Assembly (NCBI GenBank): GCA_026120035.1
Contig: JALRME010000006.1
Location: forward strand, 1,054,001 to 1,118,000
Direction: 5' to 3'
Origin: Coleophoma eucalyptorum
Taxonomy: Eukaryota; Ascomycota; Leotiomycetes; Helotiales; Dermateaceae
DNA length: 64,000 bases
Every line of letters starts with the position of its first letter. The first letter of the stretch is position 1. Below, piece by piece: positions 1 to 10,500 of the stretch. Under the pieces are notes generated by a model. The model made no database searches. It was not told the DNA's origin and saw only the letters and a program-made list of their open reading frames with translations. The position numbers were made by a program, and so were the translations under genes.

Positions 1-789
1 ACACGTGAGTCTTATTACTATTTGTGGTTTATCTTAATTGAATTCTAACCAATCTGCAGGCTTATTTGTGTTCACCAAGCAGCACTTTTACTTGAACCAC
101 AGTTCTACAAGGCAAAAGTCGAGCTACACTGTCTTGACAGCCCCAATCAACCGCGGCTGAGAAATAGTGACACGATTTTAATCAACTCCGCACGAAAGAT
201 TGCGGATTTGCAGATCAGACTCATTGACCAGACTGGCCACTCGGGAATATTCTCGGCAACTGGAATCATGACTGCTGTGATAATTTTAGGATTTCATATT
301 ATGAAAGGTTCCGCTGAGAAAAGGAATAGAGCGGATTTAGAGGTCAGCACTATCTACAAGACTTCTAATATTTTTCATTAATAGCTGATTTACAAAGCTT
401 CTGACTGTTATTTCTCGGCATATTGAAAAACAATATGAAAAATCAGGACAGCATCCGAAATTTGTTGAGGGTGAGTTCACTCCGGATTTAAAATAAAACG
501 ATGAGACTGAACCACTTTGGTAGGCATATCAATATTACAGCAACAGATTCAGCAAGAAGTATACAACAGAGACGCATTGATGTCGACGTCTTTGCAAGGG
601 TTGAATAGTGGCACCTCTCCATATACAGATACTCCGATCATGACTACAGGATTTCTGGATGATTGGAATGGCGACTTCGCATCACAAACCCAGGATTGGA
701 ATTCTCTATTTGGGGACTTCGCACTAGCTGATCCTTGGCGTTGGCTACAAGATGAAGTCACACCTGAGATGGGAAATCCAACAGGTTGA
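1..789 (+). CDS. Fungal transcription factor (MHR type), C-terminal part
   Basis: This is the 3' portion of a gene that enters from the left edge. Exons read as <1-4, 60-342, 398-470 and 524-789, with GT..AG introns at 5-59, 343-397 and 471-523 that keep one frame. The product starts near LICVHQAALLLEPQFYK and ends in an acidic, aromatic tail rich in D, W, F and Q (WNGDF, WNSLFGDFALADPW). A helical middle-homology-like segment followed by such a tail is typical of the C-terminus of fungal Zn2Cys6 regulators, and the tail could be an activation domain. The DNA-binding domain lies outside the window, so the class is inferred from the tail alone. It converges with the dioxygenase gene at 1017-2149, and nothing ties it functionally to that gene. 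Confidence 0.6.
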
Positions 790-1016
790 AATTTTAGGAC
801 TTAAATATACCCTTACATCCGTATGATGTATAAATGGCGCAGCCTCTACGAGGCTGAGCATCAATGGCACGGGAGTGATGGTGGAGTACCCAATAGCGCC
901 ACCAAATGAAATGAATATGCTTAAAGAATTTTTTGAAAATTGATACCCTTCTGATTTGTGCCAACTGAACAGTGCAACCGCCCACCCAATGTCGAATATA
1001 CGTCGAATACGGTTGA

Positions 1017-2149
1017 CTACGTTTCAGTCTTTATATACGGAACACCGGTAAGTTTGAAAGCCCTGTCACTCAACACGGGCATACTAATCGGCCATTGCCT
1101 ATCAACACCATTCAAATCCTCACCCCTCCACGCACCATTACTACCTACCACTACCGCATTCGGCCAATGGCTAGTACCGACTTTCCTATCCCATGCGTCC
1201 TTCTTCCTCTTCAAATTTTCCTGACTGGCCTGTTCAACCGGCATATAGCACGTATAAATCGCCATCCGATCGACAGTACTCGTCGGCTCAGGACTCTTAT
1301 TATAATGTGGCGTCCTCGAATCCCAAACGAGGAGGTCCCCGGGCTCCGCACAAACCTTCTCCCACACACACCCCTTATCCGCAAGCCATTTCATCCCCGC
1401 ATCCGTAAAGCCGTACCACTCCTTGTTCCAGCGCGGGATCTGCACCTCGTCTTTGAAGGCGATGTGGAGTTCTTCCGAGAGAAGATGGCCGCCTTTGCAC
1501 ACGATCAGCCCCCCATCATCCGGCCCGCATGGCTGCAGATTCACCAGTCCCTGCAAGCACCGGAATTCGGGCGTTGCGGGATCTTGGTCTTGGTGTGGCC
1601 ACGGCTTGTTCTCGGGCCAGTCGGAACGGTCATGGAAGGAGACGTTGATCGCGTCAAAGGAGACGATCAGGTCGGGTGTATTCAAGACTTTTTCAAAGGC
1701 GGAAATCACGCCTGGACTGCTGCGAATGTCCCATACGAAGGACTCGTGCGCAGAGCCGTAGTGCATAATCATTCCCTTTTCGCTGATATAGGGCAGTTTG
1801 GAGCGCTTGATCGTTGAAGGATCATTGCGCTTGAATCCAAGATTGCTGCGTTGGGTTCATATGTTAGCTGGATGGGTTTCTTTTTGATTGATGTCCATGA
1901 GGAGAAATAAGTGAATGCTTACAAGTCTTCGAGATATTGGTAGATTTTATCAACAGTTGCCAATGCCAGCTCACGTGGGACAGCACCCTTCACAACCGCG
2001 TAGCCATCACGGGCGAGATCATCTCTGAAATCCCCAAAGGGGGTTGTAGTCTTAGCACCAGTCACGTTCAACTTCAACAATTCCTCAGCAATAGAATTCA
2101 GGCCTGATATAGCAGGAGTTGGGATAGTTGCGGCCATTGGAAGTATCAT
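1017..2149 (-). CDS. Phytanoyl-CoA dioxygenase (PhyH) family protein
   Basis: Two exons, 1923-2149 and 1017-1845, are joined by a 77 nt intron (GTAAGC..GCAG), giving about 352 residues. The protein is a non-haem Fe(II)/2-oxoglutarate oxygenase of the PhyH superfamily. The iron site is visible as H-x-D in PWPHQDQDP, with the distal histidine in WDSRTPHYN. The N-terminal part contains the family's usual 'DGYAVVKGAVPRE' start of the fold. Fungal members act on diverse small molecules, so the substrate is unknown. The start is taken as the ATG at 2149, with a second ATG at 2134 equally possible. It is the only oxygenase in this flank and shows no obvious operon-like partner. The family call is secure and the substrate is not. 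Confidence 0.85.
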
Positions 2150-2776
2150 CCGCTTTTTATTTATTTAATGAGATTTTTAAATATGGTTGTTTCTAGGCAC
2201 CAATTTCACCTGGCTTTTTTGATTCTCTTATTATTTCGATATCCGTGAGATAGAGATTTGCGTCGGCATGCTCCGATCACTTATTAGTTGCATCGAGATC
2301 AGACTGTAGCCCAGAAACACCTCTAATGCTCGAGAATCCATGGTACAGAAAGGATTATTAGAAAGTTTCTGCAATGTGAATATTCTTTGCAGGCTCGGTT
2401 CGGAGATCGTTCAAATAGCTTTCTTATTCGTTGGTTGGATAGTTGGAAAGCTGCCAGGTCTGGCCAGCTCGGAGGGGCAGGCTCGCTAGGCAAATAGATT
2501 ATCTTGCTCGCTTACCTCGTTAGAGTACTTCCGGCGGAAGAACACCCAAACTTGGCGGCAGATGCAGTTGCCGTTAATGCGGAGTACTTATCTATGCATA
2601 TGTACGGGAAGTAAATTGGAGTTCAATTTCAGTGGAGAATAATGTATAATCGCACCAAAGAGAGCCTAGCGATGACTCGTGACCTGCGAATCCTGAAACT
2701 CAGAAAGAAGTGCCGCCCGTTTAGTCTCAATTCACATCTGCTGGATTAATTATCACAACTAGTTCAATTCCGAAGT
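2150..2776. other. Intergenic, promoter side of the PhyH gene
   Basis: This holds the upstream region of the dioxygenase gene and the 3' flank of the surface-protein gene. I see no open frame of interest, repeat or RNA gene in it. Confidence 0.4.
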
Positions 2777-3690
2777 CTATGCTCCCATCTCATGAGACCC
2801 GTGTTCACTCGATGCTAACTCGAAAGCACTCTTTGCCCTGGCCCCATGCTGACTTCCTGCCTTAGGCACGGATCGTTTCCTTCGCTCAAGGAAGTAAAGT
2901 CCAAATCCGCTTATGGCAGCCAGACCCAGCGGGACTCCCACTGCAGCCCCGACAATTGTCGACTTATTGTCGTTTGATGGAGAGGAAGAGGCCAGGCAGC
3001 CCATTATGGGACTAGTGCCTGAAGTGGCTGAAGCTTGGGATGCGGTACTTGACGAAGTTTCCGTAACACTCGATGAAGAGGATTCTGAAATCGTGGTCGA
3101 AGTAGTAGTCGCAGTCGTTGACGTAGATGCTACACCGCTAATTGTACTTGCAGATGGTTCTGCAAAGATTGTACCGAAGCTTGGTATGAAGGTCGACGAT
3201 GAGCAACAGTTGCCATTATAGGCACAACACCAAGATCCACCAGCGTCGGCGGCATTACAAGCAATGACCTTCACTGAAGAGCTATTGCCAGCTATGGAAG
3301 TCAGCTTCATGTCCCGAAAACGTCCCTCATTATGAAGGACAGAATGAACAGGCGATTGATTCTGAGAGAAGAGCCGGGGTCAGGCTTACAGTTGTTGTCT
3401 TTCAAGCAGTAGTCAGGACATGATGGATTCAACCAAGAGCTATCTGTACAAGCACCGCGATAATGGTAGCCAGTTGATTCGCTCACACAGTATCCCAGCC
3501 CGGTGCAGAAGTCTGACTTCAAGCAACAATTTCCATTGTCATTCGATGAGCAAGGAACGTAAGAATCAGCGACTATACCATTGGGAAAGTAACAAGTCCC
3601 CTCGGCAGCGCGAGTTAGCCGCGCCAAGAAGGCTGCAAGGTATAAAATGGTTGGCAGGCGCAAAAGTACTATCGTGACGGATGGCGCCAT
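2777..3690 (-). CDS. Cys-rich, Ser/Thr-rich single-pass membrane protein
   Basis: Exons 3390-3690 and 2777-3291 join across a 98 nt intron to give 271 residues. The order is: a signal peptide at the N-terminus (hydrophobic stretch ending near ARLTRAAEG), a cysteine-rich ectodomain with paired cysteines (CYFPNG, GNCCLKSDFC, WCCAYNGNCC), a low-complexity Ser/Thr stretch likely to be O-mannosylated, a transmembrane helix (IVGAAVGVPLGLAAISGFGLYFL), and a basic cytoplasmic start (ERRKR) with a short tail. This layout is common among fungal cell-surface proteins, including wall-stress-sensor-like ones, but no named WSC or kinase domain is visible. The function is unknown. It probably sits in the plasma membrane with the cysteine domain facing the wall. 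Confidence 0.8.
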
Positions 3691-4815
3691 TGTGGACCAT
3701 GGAGAACAGGAGCAGTACCACGTCCATAAAACTCGAAGAAAGACACGCGTTCATGGCTTCTATATGCATGGCCAGTGTTTGGCCTGTCTACGCCACAAAA
3801 CTCAGAGTTTGCTACGCCTTCTCCCTGCTTGAGAATTATTTCAGTAGTACGAGGGCAGGCGAGCTGAGAAAGACTTTGTACTCTACGATCAGCACCAGTA
3901 TTCATCTTAAGGAACTGGCAAAGGTATCTAATTGGTCCAGACGCTCCAGCACTCCTCACTTTAAAATGTGGCGCTTATTCGCAAGGCAGGGCGAGCTTGC
4001 GCCTTGTACTTTCGTACCTAGCTGTTCAACCACATTGAAAATCATCGAATCAAAAGAGTGGACCTCCATAAGCTTTAGACTCCGACCTGCGGCACCAGAC
4101 CTCCGCACGAACGCAAGGGCATGTGCTGTGCCTTACTACAATGCTGTAACATGCACTATATTCCCTGCAAGCGAACCGGCGGAAATGAGAATTTATTATA
4201 ACCTCGATAATCCGAGTAGAGGAAGATTGAGTTGAAGAGCGTTGTATTTATATGCTGATAACAGTAATTGCTTGGCAAAAACGACTGCCTCTAGGAAGGT
4301 TAGAGCAGAGAAAGTTTGAGGTCGAAGTGCGAGCTTTTCAATGTCTTGTTCAATATCTCGGTCTTTCGTACATCCAATCACAATCATCTTAGTAGGTGTG
4401 ATAGGAGTATTGACAAACTTCACTGGAGATTTTCTTTGTAAGCTATGAGCTGTAAAGTAGCGGAGATCATGGCCGCCGGGTTGCAATGATAAGTTGAACT
4501 GTGCTATCGCTAACTGTTCCTGGCCCTTCTCTTCACGGAGGCATTACTCAAAAGTTAATTCGATATATGGAGTGTCATTATTAGAACTTGTATCACTGCC
4601 AGCTAGTGGCATGCAGTGAGCCAGCCTAGTAGCTGACGTGGGTCTATGGCACATGTAGTACTTTGTACTCACATTGGAACATTGTTACCCGGTTGAGGTG
4701 AAGCAGCGCGCTTATATGCCCCATTCAATGGCAGATAGCATGCATGTCTTAACAACAATTTTAAGTCCAATCATATGCAATTCAAAGGTACACGGATGCA
4801 GGAAAGACGAATAGG
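3691..4815. other. Intergenic region without a supported gene
   Basis: The region lies upstream of the surface-protein gene and downstream of Ric8. A 184-codon forward open frame (3681-4235) overlaps the start of the surface-protein gene but has no recognisable domain or coding-like composition, so it is not called. Confidence 0.4.
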
Positions 4816-6464
4816 CTAATCTGAGTCGGCATCGTCTTCTAGTTCTTGAAACCTCCCTTCCTGTGCCGCTGCTGTCACGGGATTCTGCACATTCATGACA
4901 CCTGTAGCTCGTAGTCTAATACAAAACATTAGTGATGGCAAGCAACATAATGAATATCTGCATACCTCTCGAAAAGCACAAATAGCCTTTCAGCCTCTCG
5001 TTCTTTCTCATCTTGGGTCATCTCAGGCAACTCGACTTGAGGCTCTGAATCCAGTCTCTGGCCTGTTATTGGATTAATTGGAATTTGGCTTTGCTGCCCT
5101 CCCTGTCCGCTACCTGAGGTAGCTGTTGCCATGGCGTCTTGAGGCACTGATAGGTTTTTCGACATCAAGTAACCGGACGCGAATCCATAACCAACATTCT
5201 CCACAAATTTCTGAGCGTTTTCATCTGAGAGTTTGAAGAGCAATTCCGACACTAACACCCTAACGTTAGGCGTGACAGGATTATTTGACAATTTCAACAT
5301 CCGCCCAGAAGTGGTATTCGCTTGGCCCAGGACTTGCTTACGATCTTCTTCGGAGGGTAGTATTCGTGACTGCAAGATGCTTTTGATACTCTTCGGCGCC
5401 GGCGTGTAGAACATTAGTAAGATTTTTAATAGCGGAGGCAACTCCGGCTCTATCTCTTCTCCTTTCGTATAGGCTTTAATTGACAGGTCTAAGATCTCTA
5501 ATAGACGCATGACATTTGTGTTTGGATCAGATTTGGGGAATATTGATCCATAACTGGTTGGGTCATTGTAATCAAGTAGCATCAGAGCCGACAGTAAAAA
5601 TTTTATAGGCGGATCAAGTGGCTTGCTTGCTGGTATTGGTCGCTTGAGAAGGATAGCGAGGATAGGTTGGAGAGCTGCAGAGAAGGATCGATTTCGTTGG
5701 GGGCAGAAATTGATCAGATTGTACATCAGCTTTAGAGATTCATTCAACGACATATCCTCCATTGGATTATCATCTCTGATCGTTTTAGCCCCGGTCCCAG
5801 TGGCATATTGCTGAGCATGTCTGGCAATATTGGTGCACACGATATCCGCAATATGATGCTCGTCGATCAGTTTCTCAATATTGATAGTAGTGCCGTAAGT
5901 AGTCAGAAATATGACCCTCCCTACCAGAAATTCATCATCTCTATTGTCGTTCTTGAGCTTATCGCAAGCTTTTGCCTCATATCCAAGATCAACAAACATC
6001 TGCCTCGATTCTTGATTTAGGAGCATAGCATTCGCGAGACACCGTAGTGCATTTCGGGATGTGTTATTCGAAGGGCTATTGAAAGCGTGGCGAGTCAAGG
6101 TTTCGATCCCCTTTGTTTTTTTTAGCACAAGTAATAAGAACAACGCAGATGCTCACTTGTTTTGTAAAGATTGGGTCCGCATAAGAAGGATCGCGGCCAA
6201 ATATTTTCAAGGCATCAAGATGCGCATCTCGTTCTATAACAGTCAGTGGTGATCCTGGGATAATGGTACCAAAGCTTACGGTGTGGTAGCAAGCAGACCT
6301 TATCAAGGTCTGCTGTGAGGGTATCAACAAGTCTCGTCACCTCGTGGAGCTTTGCTGCAATGGAGTAAGCCTTGCGGTCGACTCCGTATTACCAGCGTGA
6401 GCATACCAGGTCCAGTCGCACTGAGATCTGCAGAAGCAGTGGGAGATCGTGCAGTTTCTGGCAT
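4816..6464 (-). CDS. ric8: Ric8/synembryn-like G-alpha chaperone and exchange factor
   Basis: Recognised from conserved Ric8 blocks: GRDPSYADPIFTKQ, ALRCLANAMLL, RQMFVDLGYEAKACDKL, NPVTPNVRVLVSELLFKLS, NVGYGFASGYLMS, NPITGQRLDSE and a C-terminal GVMNVQNPV. Ric8 folds and activates heterotrimeric G-alpha subunits in the cytosol and at the plasma membrane. Exons read 6407-6464, 6299-6354, 6157-6254, 4966-6110 and 4816-4915, and the last intron is 50 nt. The region between exons 2 and 3 does not resolve. The best 44 nt GT..AG intron (6255-6298) leaves the frame one base out, while the in-frame choice needs a 25 nt intron, which is too short for fungi. The rest of the protein looks intact at about 485 residues. 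The start ATG at 6464 is a best guess. Confidence 0.88.
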
Positions 6465-7005
6465 TGTAATGAATTTCGTATACGACTGGCGGATTGTATT
6501 GTTTGAGCCTTCGAGTTTTTGCACCAGTATCCCGATTGAAGAATATGCTCGATACGAGGAGCGACCCCGCTATATCGATGTTGTACCACGCCGTGCTTAC
6601 TGTAGCAGATGATGTTTTCAAGATCTATCTAGAGCAATGCTGGAGGCTCGAAAAAGTGCTTCGTCTTGTGTTGAAAATGGTCTTGCTTCAGGCATCGAGC
6701 CAGATTGGTGGAGCTGCAGGTACAGGGACTAGCCTACGCAGCAGGCAAGCAGCAGATGTTCCAAAGATACAGTTCTATCTGTATCGCTCCGGCGAAGGAG
6801 AGCGCAAGGATAGCTTGGTGTCGAGAGCTCCAAGAAGTGAACGTGGGGAAGGTCAGTAGCATGCTGGCTGCACAAGATATTGCCAGCCCACTTTAGTGGG
6901 CTGCGGGTATCCAGAAACACTAAAAGCGGGACCAACCTTCTTGCCGGCTTCATACGAATTATGCCTTATGACTTATAGTGTATGTCTTCTCTTCGTCTTT
7001 TGTTT

Positions 7006-7070
7006 GAGGAAGAGTAAGAGGAAGAGTAAGAGGATGAGGATGAGGAAGAGAGGATGAGGAGGACGACGAC
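7006..7070 (+). repeat. Purine-rich GAGGA(A/T) microsatellite
   Basis: The + strand is a run of GAGGAAGAG, TAAGAG and GATGAG units ending in GACGACGAC, with no pyrimidine except scattered T and C. It lies about 515 bp upstream of the Rif1 start, outside any coding region. Confidence 0.8.
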
Positions 7071-7350
7071 ATACAACTTATTTTGAAAGTGTAGAATGAG
7101 ACAATACTTATCCTTCAAGAATTAGACTCGAGCAATTGCCTTGAATTTGGCTACGAACATTTAATTGACTGGTTAACTAGTGTATCACAGTCATATAGAA
7201 AAGGACAAGTTGTATAAGATGAGTCCTGCGCTTGATAGCAGTAGGTGAGAATATAAGACGTATGCAACCTGGGAAAAAAAAACTTTATAGCTGCCATTTC
7301 CATCTGAACTGTTCGCATCGAGTTTCGTCACCAACCTCCTTCGGACAAAT

Positions 7351-7360
7351 ATCACGTGAT
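7351..7360. promoter_or_regulatory. ATCACGTGAT palindrome (CACGTG site)
   Basis: A perfect 10 bp palindrome with a CACGTG core lies about 225 bp upstream of the Rif1 start codon. CACGTG is the site class bound by bHLH factors such as Cbf1. Use here is inferred from position only. Confidence 0.35.
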
Positions 7361-7584
7361 AAATTAAAGTGGTTTTGGTCGCGCTTTCTCGCGTTGACGC
7401 ATCCCGACCGCGTCTGACCTTGAAAAGTTGCCTGGGCGTGTTCTTACCATCGCTCAACGTCAACGCCATCTGATCTTTCAACGCACCGTCCTCTCGTTGG
7501 TGGAATTTGTTTGTGTGATCTGGGTCGGAACGATATGAATACTGATCCAGAATCAACGTCTTGACAATAGGGCAGCTAGCAGCC

Positions 7585-10500
7585 ATGGTGCAGCCAGCAT
7601 CTGTTGCTCGACTTTTACCAGCACTTCCTGCACGACCTCCTACTCCACCCCGAGAGTCTACCGATACGCAAGAGCCAAAGGCAAGCTTCTTCAGCAGCAT
7701 ATTCTCCAAAGCTGGGCTCTCTCGAGGCTCCCCTGTTACCACGCCCAAGTCCTCCGCCGAAGCTCCTTTGCCAGGATCTGGGTCATCTCGAAAGAAGGTC
7801 GACTTTTCTCCATGGAATGACTACAAAGACCCCCCAAAGCTTTCTGCGGATGGAAAGCACGCATCACAATCCTCGATTAAGCCTCTCGAACCTTCAGCGT
7901 CTCGATTACCAACGAAATCGATTCTTAAACCGTATAATGGGCCTCTTGAACAAGACTTCAGTGTAGGGATCGCCAACAAGCTCTCCCCCCCACACACCTT
8001 TCCAAATCTTGCCACAATGCTGGAGTCAATTGCTCAACAACTTGCCGGTAAAGACCGTAGTTCCAAGCTTGATGCTTACATCACACTATCTGCATCACTA
8101 AAGGCATCCGATAATATACCGGACATGCGTGCATTAGAAAGTAAGATGGGCTTGCTGGAACAGTTTATACAACGCGACATTTGCGCAAAGAACTCCTCCG
8201 GAGCTCCTGACGCTGCTCTAATTCTTAATGCCCTAATCCTACTTTCGAGTCTGCTACATAAATCGGGTGTCAACGAAATTGTCTCGAATGAGTTTTCCGT
8301 TTTCCTGGTGGATCACATTACTAAAGCACTGGAAGATGCGCAGACGTCGAAAGATGTCTCCCGGCATCTACTATTTGTCATGGCCAACCAAAAATTCCCG
8401 CCAAAGGTTCTCAATGCAGATAGAGTAGGCCGTTTGATTAAGGTGTTGCACAAGATCGAAGACTTTGTTAGTGGGAAAAGTATCATGATCGGACGATTGA
8501 ATGTATACCGGAACCTTATAAGAAGCTCTGGCTCCCATATGGCTGCCACTCCTGAATGGGTGGAGGACTTGCTCCATGATATGCTAAGCTCAATCAAAGA
8601 AACCCGGACACTTGCCATTGCGTTTGGTTTAGAGGCAGCACTTCTCCTTGGGACGGATATTAAACTCTCCAGACATATTTCCGAGATCTTCATGCGTCAA
8701 ACTGGAAGCGATGAGAATGCTGTTGAGTTCGCACACTATTATGCTAGCCGACTTAAATCAATGATTGAGAAGAGGTCGGATGTCGCATCTGTACCTCAAA
8801 TCTGGAGTGTGGTCATACTTTTCCTTCGAGGGCGCCCACAGCAGATTGAGCACTGGGCCTTCCGCAAGCTCTGGCTTCAAATATTGAGCTTATGTTTCAA
8901 TTGCAGCGATCAAAACGTCAAGAGCGAGGCAAACTACGCTTGGAACCGTTACATCTACGCAATAAGGCCCGATGAGAAGACATCACGCGCAACTATTAAC
9001 ATGCTTCGTACACCTTTGGTTGCACAGCTTCAGCGTAAGAGCGGTGGGAAACCAGGGAGAGCCAGACAATCGGCCATTAGCACCAGCTGTGCCCTTCTTT
9101 ATTCTACCCTGAAGCCGCAGTCCACGGCAGCACAGCTTGATTTTCAGTGGGACGAGTATCTCGTCCCTATTATTTCTGCTTTGACGCCAACTGCTGGTCG
9201 AACACTTTCCGAGGCAGCAGAACAAGACGTTGCGAGCGCTTGTGCAATTCTGACTGGTCTCTTCGATATAACCACACCCAGGCCTTGGAAAGAGGATCGG
9301 GCAGCAATTGCAGAACCCCTCAAACCACACGAGCTTCCAGCACTTGACTCGAAATGGGTGCGTAAGAGTTCTATGCGAGTGTTTGCCCTGTTGGAACCTC
9401 TTCTGGAAACAGCATTCTGGCAGCTTCCTGAAGAAAAGAGCCCGATCTCCATCTTATGGAAGACTTACCTAAAATCAATAGCATCCCCAGCTGCTAAAGA
9501 GATTAAAGTTTCGCTAGATACCATGGCATGTCTTGCCAGAATTTTCGACATGCTTTATAAGTTTTGGCACAAAGGGCCAACCGGCTTGCAAACAATCTCT
9601 ACGGGCGGCACTGCAGAATTCCTTGCCGGCCTTCACTTTATTATATCAGCAACCGTGAATGAGCTTGGGTTGCTTCCTTTCACCGAGCGTTTACTGTCAA
9701 TTGGTCAGCAGGATACCTTCATGGTTATTACAACCCCTTCACATAGGCCGGACAAAACACGGGGTGTTGTGAAATACCCTTTGCATCATCTCTTTGTTCT
9801 CTTCGCTACTCCTTGCCCAAATCTCCAATATGATGGAAGCAGCATGAAAGTGGTAGAAGGATTTGTGCCTCTGAACTATCGACAAGTAGTGACCAGTATT
9901 TTGACTCCATTCTTTGAGTCTAGGGCGACCAGGAGGTCCAAAATAGATTTGGTGGGCGATTTGCTGCAACTTCTTCCAACAGTCATCTCTAGCCAGTATG
10001 GCATGCTATGGAGGTCCTTAGCAGACTTTGCAACCTTTGCAACAGATATGCGAGAGGAAAGTGTTGAAGGGTCAAGTGGGAACTACGCACATCCATTGGG
10101 AGCTGAATATCGGAAAGTCACTGGTATTCTTGAACTGGGAATCGAGATTTCACCAAGCGAGCCATTGCCTGGGTGGAAAGCGCTGTTCGAGGCATTAGTA
10201 TACCGTTCTACAATTGAATCCGGTGACGCTGGACGAGCAACCTCTGTTATCGAACCACTAGCCAAAGCCTTACTTCCTAAGCTCACATCAACACAGAGCG
10301 GTACATGTGGCGTAGGTTACTGCCAAATCCTCGTTTCAAAAACAACATTTCCAAGAGACCGGCAAGCACTGGATGCAGCTAGGCGTCGACTATGGGGCAC
10401 AACCAATGTTGGTCCTAAAACAACTACCTTTGATCCATACTCAAACCTCTATGACTATGTTTGCTTATGTCTGGAGACTTCCTATCACGCTTTCACCGAA

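Larger units (their letters stand above)
6465..7584. other. Divergent promoter region between Ric8 and Rif1
   Basis: This is the shared upstream region of two diverging housekeeping genes. It contains a purine-strand microsatellite near 7006-7070 and a CACGTG palindrome at 7351-7360. The small open frames around 6494-6953 overlap one another on both strands and none has a recognisable product. Confidence 0.45.

Noticed and set aside
1095..1817. 240-codon forward open frame
   Set aside because: It is the antisense shadow of the PhyH dioxygenase, whose catalytic motifs are on the reverse strand.
3681..4235. 184-codon forward open frame
   Set aside because: It overlaps the 5' end of the surface-protein gene on the other strand and shows no domain, leader or splice support.
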